From: Janthinobacterium sp. CG3
GTDB taxonomy: Bacteria > Pseudomonadota > Gammaproteobacteria > Burkholderiales > Burkholderiaceae_D
Assembly (NCBI RefSeq): GCF_000344615.1
Contig: NZ_KB467825.1
Location: forward strand, 97,984 to 161,983
Direction of reading: 5' to 3'
DNA: 64,000 nt
The notes under the pieces were generated by a model that was not told where the DNA came from, searched no databases, and saw only the letters and a list, made by a program, of their open reading frames with translations. Positions within the stretch are counted from its first letter, which is position 1; each line of letters starts with the position of its first letter. The position numbers and the translations under genes are program-made. Of the stretch, positions 36,492 through 45,752 are shown piece after piece.

Positions 36492-39400
36492 TTAGCGCGG
36501 CTCCGCAGCGCCCTCCCGGCTCAGGAAACCGCTTTGATTGAAGTAGTGGAAATACGTCCGCATCAATTGCTCGTCCACCTCGGGGCAGGCAATACCCGTT
36601 CCGGCCAGCCCGTCGAGCGTGTAGCGGCAATCGAACTGCGGCTCCCGTTCATCGGACGACTGCTCGGTAAACATCGGCAGGAAAGGATGCAGCGCATTGT
36701 CGGCCGGCTGCCGGGTGCGGCGCAGCAGCTCGGCGCGCCACTGCGCGTACGTCGTCATGTCGATCGTATATCCCAGGGCAACCACGATGCCGACCAGCTC
36801 GTTCAACGGCGCATAGCGTGGATTGACGATATGGAAGGCCCGCGACAGCGACGCCTGCTGGCGCGACAGATGCACGATCGCCGCGCTGACGTAGTCCACC
36901 GCCACCATGCCCACCATCGCGTCGGTCTGCGGCGCCAGCCCGAGCTGCACGCAACCCTTGAGCATCCGGAAAATCAGATCGCTGGTATTGCAGGTGCCGG
37001 TCTTGCTGTCGCCGGTGATGGTGCCGGGCCGGTAAATGCTGACCGGAAGCCCGCGCTCGCCCGCCAGGCTGACGAGTTTTTCCGCCACCCATTTGCTCTG
37101 TGCATAACCGCTGGAAAGACCTTCCCAATTGTTGAGCGGGTCCGATTCCAGCATCGTGAGGGCGGCGTCTTTGGTTGCCGGGAACACCGACACCGTCGAG
37201 ATGAAATGCAAGGGCTTCCTGCGGGTCTGGCTGGCCAGCCGGATCACTTCCTGGGTCCCCGCCACGTTCGACGCCTTCAGGCTTTGATACGGGAAGGTGA
37301 AGTTGACCCATGCGCCGTTGTGATAAATGACGTCGATTTGCTGCGCCAGCGCGGCGAAGCGCTCGGGCGTGAGGCCGAGCAGCGGCGCCGCCAAGTCGCC
37401 CGGCACCGGGCAGATACGGGCGGCCAGCGACGCATGCCACAAGCCATAAGTGGCCAGGTTGTCCTTGATCCGCTGCAAACCCTCTTCCTCGCCGTCCGCC
37501 CGTATCAGGCAGTACAGGCGGGCGTCGCTGCCGCGCAGCAGGTCGTGCAGCAGATAGGCGCCCAGGAAGCCGGAACCGCCGGTCAGGAAAATCGCCTTGG
37601 CGGCAGCCTGGTTGGCGATCTGCGGCAACGCCGAGAGCGGTTGAATCGCCGCGTCGAGCACGACTTCCGCGGCCAGGTTGACGCGTGCGTTGGGGGCCGG
37701 CACGTCGGTGATGCCGTCGCGCACAGCGGCGTCGATGACCTGCGCCAGCGCGGCGACGGTCGGCTGCTGGAACAGTATGCTCAGTGGCAGGTTCAATTTG
37801 AACAAGTCGCGCACGCGGGCAATGACTTGCGTGGTCAACAAGGAGTGTCCGCCCAGGTCGAAGAAATTATCTTCCGCACCGACCCGCTCCACCCCCAGCA
37901 GCTCGGACCACAGGGCGGCAAGGACCCGTTCGGTTTCAGTGCGCGGCGCGATATGCGCGCCCTCCGGCTCGCCCCCCAGGCCAGCCGAAGGCGGCAGCAG
38001 ATCGCGGTCGACCTTGCCGTTTTGCGTGAGCGGCAGCGCGTCGAGCACGACATAGGCCGACGGCAGCATGAACGCCGGCAGCTTGGTCTTGATATGCTGC
38101 CGCAACGCCACCGCCAGTTGCCGTTTGAAGGCGTTTTGCAGCGGATTGTTCGACCAGCCGCCGGCCGGCGGCGTGGCCGTCGCCACGGCATCGTCGAAGC
38201 ACAGCAAAGCTTCCTCCCCGGAGCGGCGGGTGAAAATGGCGTCGAACTCGCCCTCTGCCGTCGCGGCGTAACGAATCTCCGTGTGGTAACCCAGCTCGCT
38301 ACCCAGCGCCCACAGCAGCTCGGGATCGATGGCCGCGTCGCCGCTGGCCGCAGGCGCCGGCATCGGCTGGCCGGCGTCGGCGCCATGCAACCAGCCGAGC
38401 AGGCGAACCTCGTGCTGCAGACGGGCGTTGGCGATGTTCCTGATGGCGACGGTCGGCTGCCGGTCCAGCAGCAGTTGCCGCTTAATATAGTCGCTGGTCA
38501 GCGGAGCGGCGCGCCAATCGAGCCAGTCGATGGCCGCGACCCGCTGTACCGGCCGTGCGACGTGCAGCACGACGTCGTAGCGGAACTTGGACAGCTCGTT
38601 ATGGTAGCGGGCGCGCGTCACCAGCACCTGGACGTGGCTAATCTGCGGAAATTGCTGCTGCAGCGAATAGAAAAAGTGTGGATGAATCAGCAGTTCCTCC
38701 TCCATCGCCGCGCGCTGCCGTACCCGCGCCCCGGCCTCCTCCCGGCTCAAGGGCTGGCTCGCCTTGAAGGCCTGCACCGACGCATGGAAGGCCTCCAGCA
38801 GCGGCAGGCTACGGACGTCGCCGATGAAAATCTGGCCGCCCGCGGCGACCGCGGCGACGGCGTTTTTCAGCACGTCCAGCAGATAGTCCAGATTCGGGAA
38901 GTACTGGATCACCGAATTGAGCACCACGGTATCGAAGGACTTGCCCTCCAGTTTGCGGAAATCGTGGGCCGGCTGGTGCAGCAGTTCGATGTGCGCGCGC
39001 ACGGGCGAGGCTTCCAGCATGCGCTGGGTGTGGTGCAAGGCTTCGCGCGAGAAGTCGGTGCCGAGGTAGTAGTCGCACGACGGCGCCAGTTTATTCAACA
39101 GCAAACCGGTGCCGCAACCGATCTCCATCAGGCGTACCGGCCGCAAGCCGGCGATGCGCGCGACGGTGTTGTCGACCCACTCCCGCATTTCCGCGTCGGC
39201 GATCGGCAGGCCGGTATAACTGCTGTTCCAGCCGGCGAAGTCCGGCACCGCCTGGTCGCGCGCCGCCGATTTGCCATAGCTGTCCTGGAACACCTGCTGC
39301 CATTGCAAGACCATCTCGTCGCGCGCCGCGCCGCCGACGGCGCCCCGGGCCTGTCCGCCGGACTGTTGCGCCACATCGCGCGCCACCACATAGGCCACCA

Positions 39401-42257
39401 GGCGCTTGTCGCCGGCGCGCTCTTCGCGCGCCAGCGCGACAGCCTCCAGCACGTCGGGATGACTCAGCAGCGCCGCCTCGATTTCACCCAACTCGATGCG
39501 GTAGCCGCGGATCTTCACCTGGTGGTCCAGGCGGCCGAGGAATTCGATGGTGCCGTCCGGCAGGTAGCGCGCCAGGTCGCCGGTCTTGTACAGGCGCTGG
39601 CCCGGGCGCCCGCTCAGCAGATCGGGGATGAATTTTTCCTTGGTCAGTTCGGGCCGGTGCAAATAGCCGCGCGCCACGCCGTCGCCGCCGATGTGCAACT
39701 CGCCGGCGATGCCGACCGGCACCGGCTCGCCATGCCCGTCGAGGATATACAGCCGGGTATTAGCGATCGGCCGCCCGATCGGCACCGGCCCGTTCAGCCC
39801 GGCGCCGGCCGGCACGTCGTAGACGCAGCAGCCGACCACGGTTTCGGTCGGGCCGTACTCGTTGACGAAGCGGCTCGCCGGGGCGCGCAAACGCCAGGTG
39901 GCCAGGGTACTGCCCAGCAACGCCTCGCCGCCGATAACAAAGGTCTGCGGCTGTTTGCTGCGCAAGCCGTGCGCGTGGTTGAGCAAGTCCAGGTGCGCCG
40001 GCGTGATCTTGATCAGGCTGAAGCGGTGGTCGGCGTTGAGGACCTCGATCAAGCCGGCGATTTCGTCGCCGTCGGGCACCAGGATGACACGCCGGCCGGC
40101 CAGCAACGGCGCGTACAGGCTGGTGATGGTGGCGTCGAAGCCGATCGATGAATGCACCGGCGCGCCATACCCCGCCTCGACGTGGTAGGCCTTGCCGCAC
40201 CAGCTCAGGTAGTTGACCAGTCCGCGATGTTCGATCGCCACGCCCTTCGGCAGGCCGGTCGAGCCGGACGTATAGATCACGTAGGCCAGGTTGTCCGGCC
40301 GCGCCAGCGGCTCCAGGTTGGCACCGGCGGCGTCGGCCAGGCCGTCGCGTTCGGTATCCAGGCACCACAACGGCACGCCGCAGCCGGCCAGCGCGGCGCG
40401 CAGCGAAGCCTGGGTCAGCACCAGCGACGATTGCGAATCCTTGACCATGAACGCCAGGCGCTCGGCCGGATGGGCCGGGTCCAGCGGCACGTAGGCGGCG
40501 CCGGCCTTCCATACCGCCAGCAGCGCGACGACCAGGTCGAGGGAACGTTCGAAACACACGCCGACCAGGCTCTCCAGCCCGACGCCGCGCGCCCGCAGCG
40601 TGCGCGCGACGCGATTGGCGCGCTCGTTGAGTTCGGCGTAGCTCAGCGTGGCGCCGGCGCATTCGGCGGCAACCGCCGCCGGCGTGCGCAGCACCTGCTG
40701 CTCGAACAACTGGTACGCGCAGTGCTCGCGCGGGTAGTCGGCGTCGGTCTGGTTCCAGTCGCTCAGTAGTTGTTTTCTTTCCTCCGGCTTCAGCAGCGCC
40801 AGCGTCGACAGCGGCCGGTCGAGTTGCGCAACGGCGGCGCGCAGCAGGTTTTCATAATGCCCGACCATGCGCGCCATGGTGGCGGCGTCGAACAGATCGG
40901 TGCAGTAGACGAAACAGCCGGACAGTTCGCCGGCGTCCTCGAACAGGTGCACCTCCATGTCGAAGCGCACCGCTTCCACCGGCGTATCGTACGGCCGGAT
41001 GCTCAGGTTCGGCACCTGCGCCGATACCGCCGGCGCGTTCTGCAGCGCGAAGGTGGCCTGGATCAGCGGATTGCGGCTCATGTCGCGTTCCAGCCCCAGC
41101 TCGTCGATCAATTTTTCGAACGGCACGTCCTGGTGGTCGTAGGCCTGCAAGGTGACGTCGCGCACCTGCGCCAGCAATTGCGAAAAACTCAGTTCGCCGC
41201 TGACCTGCATGCGCAAGGCCAGCGTGTTGACGAAAAAGCCGATCAGCGGCTCGATCGAGGTGTGGTTGCGGTTCGCCGTCGGCGTGCCGATCACCATGTC
41301 GCGCTGGCCGCTATAGCGGAACAGCAGCGCGCTGAAACCGGCCAGCAGCGTCATGAACAGCGTGCCGCCGCTTTGCTCGCTCAGGCTGCGCAAGGCCCGG
41401 GTCAGTTCGGCGTCGAGCCGGATGTTCTGCACCGCGCCGCGGAAGGACTGGGTCGCCGGGCGCAGGCGATCGATCGGCAATTGCAGCAGCAGCGGCGCGT
41501 CGCGCAATTGCTGTTTCCAGTAGCCGACCTGGGTTTGCTCCAGGCCGCCCTGCAGGCGCTCGCGCTGCCATTGTGAAAAGTCGCCGTATTGTATCGGCAA
41601 CTCCGCCAGCGGCGACGGCAGACCCATCGAAAACGCCAGGTACAGTTCCATCAACTCGCGCATGAAAACGCCGTTCGACCAGCCGTCGGTGACGATATGG
41701 TGCATCGTCAGCAGCAGCAGATGCAGCTCGGGGCCGAGCCGCACCACCTTGACGCGCAGTACCGACTGGGACAAATCGAAAGGCGCCGCCGCTTCCGCCT
41801 GGACCAGCTCGGCGATGTGCGCGTCGCGCTCATCGGCGCCGAGACCCCGGCAATCGACTAGCGCCAGCGTGGTCGGCGCGAACGGCTGGACCACTTGCAG
41901 CGGCTCGTTGCCCTCGGTGACGATGGTGGTACGCAGCGCTTCGTGGCGCCGCACGATCTCGTTGATGCTTTTTTCCAGGACGGCAACACGCAGCGCGCCC
42001 TCGATGAAATGGGCCGAGGGTACGTTGTAGTACGGATTGCCCGGCATTAATTGATCCAGGAACCACAGGCGCTGCTGGGCGAACGACAATTGCTGGGGGC
42101 CGCTGGCGCCGCGCCGGGCGATGCCGGCCGCTTTGGCCGGTCCCGCGGCCGCGCCCTTGAGGCGCAGCGCCAACAGTTTCCGCTTCTCGTCGGAAAGATT
42201 CGAGCGCCTGGCCTGCATATCGGCGGCACTGCCCGCCGGCAAAATTTTCTTGTCCAT
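36492..42257 (-). CDS. NRPS-D: C-A-(N-methyltransferase)-PCP-reductase terminal module
   Basis: A 1921-residue terminal NRPS. C domain ~55-480 with intact MHHIVTDGWS; A domain from ~510 with YTSGSTGLPKG near 666; a methyltransferase inserted after the A8 region (~970-1390) with MEIGCGTGLLLNKL and VDNTVARIAGLRP, the usual NRPS N-methyltransferase layout; A10 NGKVDRDLL ~1415; PCP DLGGHSLL ~1471; then a thioester reductase with TGGSGFLGAYLL (NADPH) near 1556 and catalytic YAQSK near 1718. The pocket residues read by eye are D-A-T-K-V-G-E-V-G, close to published Asn codes. Inferred: adds an N-methyl Asn-like residue and releases the chain reductively as aldehyde or alcohol. ATG 42257 is chosen because it starts the linker MDKKILPAGS; further upstream codons overlap the FkbH-like gene. 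Confidence 0.92.
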   Translation of the reverse strand: MDKKILPAGSAADMQARRSNLSDEKRKLLALRLKGAAAGPAKAAGIARRGASGPQQLSFAQQRLWFLDQLMPGNPYYNVPSAHFIEGALRVAVLEKSINEIVRRHEALRTTIVTEGNEPLQVVQPFAPTTLALVDCRGLGADERDAHIAELVQAEAAAPFDLSQSVLRVKVVRLGPELHLLLLTMHHIVTDGWSNGVFMRELMELYLAFSMGLPSPLAELPIQYGDFSQWQRERLQGGLEQTQVGYWKQQLRDAPLLLQLPIDRLRPATQSFRGAVQNIRLDAELTRALRSLSEQSGGTLFMTLLAGFSALLFRYSGQRDMVIGTPTANRNHTSIEPLIGFFVNTLALRMQVSGELSFSQLLAQVRDVTLQAYDHQDVPFEKLIDELGLERDMSRNPLIQATFALQNAPAVSAQVPNLSIRPYDTPVEAVRFDMEVHLFEDAGELSGCFVYCTDLFDAATMARMVGHYENLLRAAVAQLDRPLSTLALLKPEERKQLLSDWNQTDADYPREHCAYQLFEQQVLRTPAAVAAECAGATLSYAELNERANRVARTLRARGVGLESLVGVCFERSLDLVVALLAVWKAGAAYVPLDPAHPAERLAFMVKDSQSSLVLTQASLRAALAGCGVPLWCLDTERDGLADAAGANLEPLARPDNLAYVIYTSGSTGLPKGVAIEHRGLVNYLSWCGKAYHVEAGYGAPVHSSIGFDATITSLYAPLLAGRRVILVPDGDEIAGLIEVLNADHRFSLIKITPAHLDLLNHAHGLRSKQPQTFVIGGEALLGSTLATWRLRAPASRFVNEYGPTETVVGCCVYDVPAGAGLNGPVPIGRPIANTRLYILDGHGEPVPVGIAGELHIGGDGVARGYLHRPELTKEKFIPDLLSGRPGQRLYKTGDLARYLPDGTIEFLGRLDHQVKIRGYRIELGEIEAALLSHPDVLEAVALAREERAGDKRLVAYVVARDVAQQSGGQARGAVGGAARDEMVLQWQQVFQDSYGKSAARDQAVPDFAGWNSSYTGLPIADAEMREWVDNTVARIAGLRPVRLMEIGCGTGLLLNKLAPSCDYYLGTDFSREALHHTQRMLEASPVRAHIELLHQPAHDFRKLEGKSFDTVVLNSVIQYFPNLDYLLDVLKNAVAAVAAGGQIFIGDVRSLPLLEAFHASVQAFKASQPLSREEAGARVRQRAAMEEELLIHPHFFYSLQQQFPQISHVQVLVTRARYHNELSKFRYDVVLHVARPVQRVAAIDWLDWRAAPLTSDYIKRQLLLDRQPTVAIRNIANARLQHEVRLLGWLHGADAGQPMPAPAASGDAAIDPELLWALGSELGYHTEIRYAATAEGEFDAIFTRRSGEEALLCFDDAVATATPPAGGWSNNPLQNAFKRQLAVALRQHIKTKLPAFMLPSAYVVLDALPLTQNGKVDRDLLPPSAGLGGEPEGAHIAPRTETERVLAALWSELLGVERVGAEDNFFDLGGHSLLTTQVIARVRDLFKLNLPLSILFQQPTVAALAQVIDAAVRDGITDVPAPNARVNLAAEVVLDAAIQPLSALPQIANQAAAKAIFLTGGSGFLGAYLLHDLLRGSDARLYCLIRADGEEEGLQRIKDNLATYGLWHASLAARICPVPGDLAAPLLGLTPERFAALAQQIDVIYHNGAWVNFTFPYQSLKASNVAGTQEVIRLASQTRRKPLHFISTVSVFPATKDAALTMLESDPLNNWEGLSSGYAQSKWVAEKLVSLAGERGLPVSIYRPGTITGDSKTGTCNTSDLIFRMLKGCVQLGLAPQTDAMVGMVAVDYVSAAIVHLSRQQASLSRAFHIVNPRYAPLNELVGIVVALGYTIDMTTYAQWRAELLRRTRQPADNALHPFLPMFTEQSSDEREPQFDCRYTLDGLAGTGIACPEVDEQLMRTYFHYFNQSGFLSREGAAEPR

Positions 42258-42292
42258 ATAGTCTTTACAATAGTGGGGTTCTGATTCTTTAA

Positions 42293-43369
42293 TCAAACTC
42301 CGGACAGCGCCGGCGCCAAGTGGAGCTGCACATAGCCTGGCACGGCGGCAACCCCCTGCAAATCGTGTTCGAGAATCTCGGTGTTGCCATGCTTTTCCAG
42401 CGCAAGGAATCCGGCGAACTTGTAGGTCACGTACATCATGCGGTTGCGCTCGTTCAAGATCATTTCGGCGCGCAATTTGACGCCGCGCGCGCGCGCCATG
42501 TTCATCACCGAGTTCAGCAGAATGGTCCCGACCCCGCGCGACATCACCCGGCACGACATCAGCATCAGCTTGATGGTCCAAACCGTGTCGGATTTTTCAA
42601 TCAAGGTCAAACCGATCTTTCCATACGGCCCGTAGCGGTCCTCCAGCGCCGCCACCAGCAATTCGTGGCGGTCCGAGGTGCGGAAAAAATCCAGTTCCTC
42701 GTACGAATAGATATAGCCGGTGGTATTGAGCTGGTTGGTGCGCGCCGTCAATTCCTCCAGCCGGTGCAAGTCCACTTCCAGCGCCGGCGCCACCGAGAAC
42801 GTCATGTTCAGCGCGGCGAGGAATTCCTCCTTGGGTCCGGCGAAGCTGTCTTCCTCCACGCCGCGGGCGGCGTCGTGCGCATACATCAGCCTGCGGGTGC
42901 GCGATTCGTCGGTCAGGAAGCGCGGCGTCAATTCCGGCAGTTCCAGCAGGCCGCCCAAGTCGGCGGCGCCCAGGCACAGCACGGCGGGCAGCGAAAACGC
43001 CACTTCGTCGCGCTCGAAAGCCTGGTCGTCGACAAAGGCGATCGCGTCGACGCCGATGTTGAGGCGCTCGGCGATTTGCTGGATCGACGCGCTTTTCGGC
43101 CCCCAATTAATTTGCGGATACAAGAAATAGTCGGCCAGCCCCAGTTGCCGCAGGCGCGCCATCGCAAAGGCGGCGTCATTCTTGCTGGCGATCGACTGCA
43201 GGATGCCGCGCCGGTCCAGGCTCTCGATAATCTGCGCCACCCCGGGCGCCGGCGTGGCCTGGTCGCCTTCCGACAGCACGCCCTGCCACAAGGTGTGGTC
43301 CAGGTCCCACACCAGGCACTTCACTTTGCCGCGCCGTGCGTCCGGCGCCGCCATTTGGTCTCTTTGCAT
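42293..43369 (-). CDS. FkbH-like HAD-superfamily protein (glyceryl-ACP formation)
   Basis: A 358-residue HAD-IIIC phosphatase plus acyltransferase-like domain. The HAD motif is CLVWDLDHTLWQGVLSEGD near residue 20, and SIASKNDAAFAMARL follows. The C-terminal half has GNAT-like character (FFRTSDRHELLVAALEDRYG, LMSCRVMSRGVGTILLNSVM). FkbH enzymes take 1,3-bisphosphoglycerate, remove phosphate and load glyceryl onto an ACP, the first step to hydroxymalonyl/methoxymalonyl-ACP. The companion dehydrogenases and ACP lie just upstream on the same strand. ATG 43369 is preferred; ATG 43354 is possible. Confidence 0.9.
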   Translation of the reverse strand: MQRDQMAAPDARRGKVKCLVWDLDHTLWQGVLSEGDQATPAPGVAQIIESLDRRGILQSIASKNDAAFAMARLRQLGLADYFLYPQINWGPKSASIQQIAERLNIGVDAIAFVDDQAFERDEVAFSLPAVLCLGAADLGGLLELPELTPRFLTDESRTRRLMYAHDAARGVEEDSFAGPKEEFLAALNMTFSVAPALEVDLHRLEELTARTNQLNTTGYIYSYEELDFFRTSDRHELLVAALEDRYGPYGKIGLTLIEKSDTVWTIKLMLMSCRVMSRGVGTILLNSVMNMARARGVKLRAEMILNERNRMMYVTYKFAGFLALEKHGNTEILEHDLQGVAAVPGYVQLHLAPALSGV

Positions 43370-43397
43370 AAGGTTCTCGCTTGGTTTGCCGCGGCCG

Positions 43398-44522
43398 TTA
43401 GCGCCGATAGCCGTGCTGGGCAATCAGAATCTGCTGCATCTGAGCGCTGCCCTCGATGATGTTCATGATTTTCGCGTCGCGGAAGTAACGCTGCACCGGA
43501 TACTCGCTGCCGCAGCCGTTCGCGCCGTGGATCTGCACCGCGTCGTTGGCGGCGCTTTCAACCGTCCGCGCCGCGAAGTACTTCGCGGTGGCGGTCGCCA
43601 TGATCATGCCCGGGTCGCCGCCGGCGCGCAGCCGCGCGGCGTCCTCGCACAGCAAGCGCGCGGCCTGGACGTTGGTGATCATGTCGGCCATGCTGCGCTG
43701 CACCAGCTGGTGCTCCTTCAGGTATTGGCCGAAGGTCTGGCGCTGCTCCGTATAGTCGAGGCAAGCGTCCAGGCAGGCCTGCGCCAGCCCGACGCAGCCC
43801 CAGGCGATGCAATAGCGGCCTTGATCGAGCACCGAGCCGACCACCTGCGCGTAACCGAAATCGAGGCTGCCGATCAGGTTTTCCTTGCCGATCACGCATT
43901 CGTCCAGGTGCAATTGACCCAGCATCGCGGCGCGAAAGCCCAGCATGTCGTGGATAGGCTCGACCGTCAGGCCCGGCGTGTCGCGCGCCACCAGCAGCGC
44001 CGTCACCCGGCCCTCGCAATTGCCGATCACCAGAAACAGCTGGGCGATCTGGGCGAAGGAAATCCACTTCTTGGTGCCGCTGACGATGAAGGCATCGCCT
44101 TCGCGGCGCATGCTGGTTTCGACGTTTTTCGCGTCGCTGCCGACGTTCGGTTCGCTCAAGGCGAAGGCGCCGATGGTGGCGCCGCTGGCCAGGCGCGGCA
44201 GCCACCGGTCTTTCTGGGCCGCACTGCCCCACTTGGCGATCGCCGCCGACACCATCGTATGCACGGTCAGCAGGCTCAACACGGAGGCGCTGGCGTAACC
44301 GATGTCTTCGCACAGCTCGCCGAACTGGCGCGCGTCGACCGGCGCGCCGCCGTACTCGGCCGGCACATGGGCGCCCAGCATGCCCTCCGCCGCCAATTCG
44401 GCGATCAGGCCGGCCGGAATTTTCTGGTCCAGGTCGAATTGGCCGGCCTGCGCGCCGACGGCCTTGGCGATGACCTCGCGCAGGTGCTGGCGCCGCGCCG
44501 GTGCGCTCTTTTCCGCAAGCAT
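43398..44522 (-). CDS. FkbI-like acyl-ACP dehydrogenase
   Basis: A 374-residue acyl-CoA dehydrogenase-type flavoprotein: AHVPAEYGGAPVDARQFGEL, IGAFALSEPNVGSDAKNVET, FIVSGTKKWISFAQIAQLFL, and C-terminal AVQIHGANGCGSEYPVQRYF with IMNIIEGSAQMQQI. Between an FkbH-like, an ACP and an FkbK-like gene it corresponds to FkbI/ZmaE, which oxidises the aldehyde level of the three-carbon unit to the carboxylate during hydroxymalonyl-ACP formation. ATG 44522 has GAGG eight bases upstream and begins 10 bases after the ACP stop; ATG 44528 is the alternative. Confidence 0.87.
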   Translation of the reverse strand: MLAEKSAPARRQHLREVIAKAVGAQAGQFDLDQKIPAGLIAELAAEGMLGAHVPAEYGGAPVDARQFGELCEDIGYASASVLSLLTVHTMVSAAIAKWGSAAQKDRWLPRLASGATIGAFALSEPNVGSDAKNVETSMRREGDAFIVSGTKKWISFAQIAQLFLVIGNCEGRVTALLVARDTPGLTVEPIHDMLGFRAAMLGQLHLDECVIGKENLIGSLDFGYAQVVGSVLDQGRYCIAWGCVGLAQACLDACLDYTEQRQTFGQYLKEHQLVQRSMADMITNVQAARLLCEDAARLRAGGDPGMIMATATAKYFAARTVESAANDAVQIHGANGCGSEYPVQRYFRDAKIMNIIEGSAQMQQILIAQHGYRR

Positions 44523-44532
44523 GGTCATGGCC

Positions 44533-44790
44533 TCAGGAAGCTTGGGCATGTGGCGTGCCCAGCTTGCTTGAAACAAAGGCGCCCATCGCGTCGACGCTGC
44601 TGAAATTTTTCAATTCAAGGTCGGCGTTGTCGACCGCCAGCGCATACTCCTTCTCGATGAAGAGGATCAATTGCATGACGAACATCGAGTTGACAAATCC
44701 GGCCTCGAAAATATTGTCGCTGTCCTTGAACTGTTTGCTGCGGACAAAGCCGCCGATAAACGTTCTCAGTGTTTCCTTGATTTCATTCAT
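44533..44790 (-). CDS. FkbJ-like discrete acyl carrier protein for extender unit
   Basis: An 85-residue carrier protein. The phosphopantetheine site is in NIFEAGFVNSMFVMQLILFI, where the Ser replaces the usual GxDS context with FVNS, a feature of the discrete ACPs that carry hydroxymalonyl/methoxymalonyl (FkbJ, ZmaD). The C-terminus continues EYALAVDNADLELKNFSSVD. ATG 44790 is chosen as the natural N-terminus MNEIKETLRTF; an in-frame ATG at 44808 with GGACGG upstream is also possible. It lies between FkbK-like and FkbI-like genes. Confidence 0.85.
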   Translation of the reverse strand: MNEIKETLRTFIGGFVRSKQFKDSDNIFEAGFVNSMFVMQLILFIEKEYALAVDNADLELKNFSSVDAMGAFVSSKLGTPHAQAS

Positions 44791-44831
44791 GTGCGTTCCG
44801 TCTTCCATATAAATACCGTCCATTGCGGCTC

Positions 44832-45686
44832 TCAGTGCGTAGGGTAGTGATAAAAACCGCGCCCGCTCTTGCGCCCGTGCAGGCCGGCGTCGACCATTTT
44901 CTTGAGCAGCGGACTGGGTCGATATTTGCTGTCCGCGAAACACTCTTGCAGCACCTCGATCGAATACAGGATCGTGTCGAGGCCGATCAGGTCGGCGGTT
45001 TCCAGCGGCCCCATCTTGTGGCCGAAGCAAGACTTGAAAATCTGGTCGACCTGCTCCGCCGAGCTGACCTGCTCCTGGACCAGGTTGATCGCTTCGTTAA
45101 TCGTCAGCATCAACACGCGGTTCGAAACAAAGCCGGGCGAATCGTTGACCAACACGAAGTCCTTGCCCATGCGCTGCAACAGGCCGGCGGTGATCTCGAT
45201 CGTCGCCTCGGTCGTATGAAAGCCCTTGATCACTTCCACGGTCTTTTTCATCGGCACCGGGTTCATGAAATGGATGCCGATCACCTGCGGCGCGCGCCGG
45301 GTGACCGCGGCGATGCGCGTAATCGGAATCGCCGAGGTGTTCGCGGCAAAGACGCAATGCGCGGGGCAATGCTGTTCCAGCAGCGGATATACCCGCTTCT
45401 TGACTTCCCATTTCTCGACCACGTTCTCAATCACGAAATCGGCCCGCGCCAAGCCCTCGTACGAGGTCGTGAAGGCGATCCTTTGCATGGTCTCGCCGAC
45501 GTCGCTGCGACGCCCGGACTGGTTCAACAATCCCTGGAAACGCAGGTTGTTCTTGATGTCCGTCCTGGCGCGCTCCAGCACCGCGTCGGCGAGGTCGATC
45601 AAGATCACCTCGAAACCGGATTCGGCAAGGTTCTGCGCCACCCCCACGCCCATCACGCCGCCGCCTATCACACCGACTACATTCAT
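44832..45686 (-). CDS. FkbK-like 3-hydroxyacyl dehydrogenase
   Basis: A 284-residue NAD-dependent dehydrogenase of the 3-hydroxybutyryl-CoA type. The dinucleotide motif is VVGVIGGGVMGVGVAQNL at the very N-terminus, FAANTSAIPITRIA carries the catalytic region, and IGIHFMNPVPMKKTVEVIKG the conserved HFxNP. In the extender-unit set (FkbK, ZmaG) this enzyme oxidises glyceryl-ACP to the 2-hydroxy-3-oxopropionyl level. ATG 45686 is chosen since the Rossmann strand begins there. It follows the PKS gene by 66 bases. Confidence 0.88.
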   Translation of the reverse strand: MNVVGVIGGGVMGVGVAQNLAESGFEVILIDLADAVLERARTDIKNNLRFQGLLNQSGRRSDVGETMQRIAFTTSYEGLARADFVIENVVEKWEVKKRVYPLLEQHCPAHCVFAANTSAIPITRIAAVTRRAPQVIGIHFMNPVPMKKTVEVIKGFHTTEATIEITAGLLQRMGKDFVLVNDSPGFVSNRVLMLTINEAINLVQEQVSSAEQVDQIFKSCFGHKMGPLETADLIGLDTILYSIEVLQECFADSKYRPSPLLKKMVDAGLHGRKSGRGFYHYPTH

Positions 45687-45752
45687 CTTCCGTTCTCCCA
45701 TTGTTCTTGAAACGCTCAACGATCGACTACGTTCAACTGCTTTTATCTACTT

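Noticed and set aside
36459..40151. Plus-strand open frame of about 1230 codons opposite NRPS-D
   Set aside because: Composition is Arg/Gln/His-rich low-complexity typical of the reverse strand of a high-GC NRPS gene; no domain motifs. The same holds for the long plus-strand frames opposite the PKS and NRPS-B.
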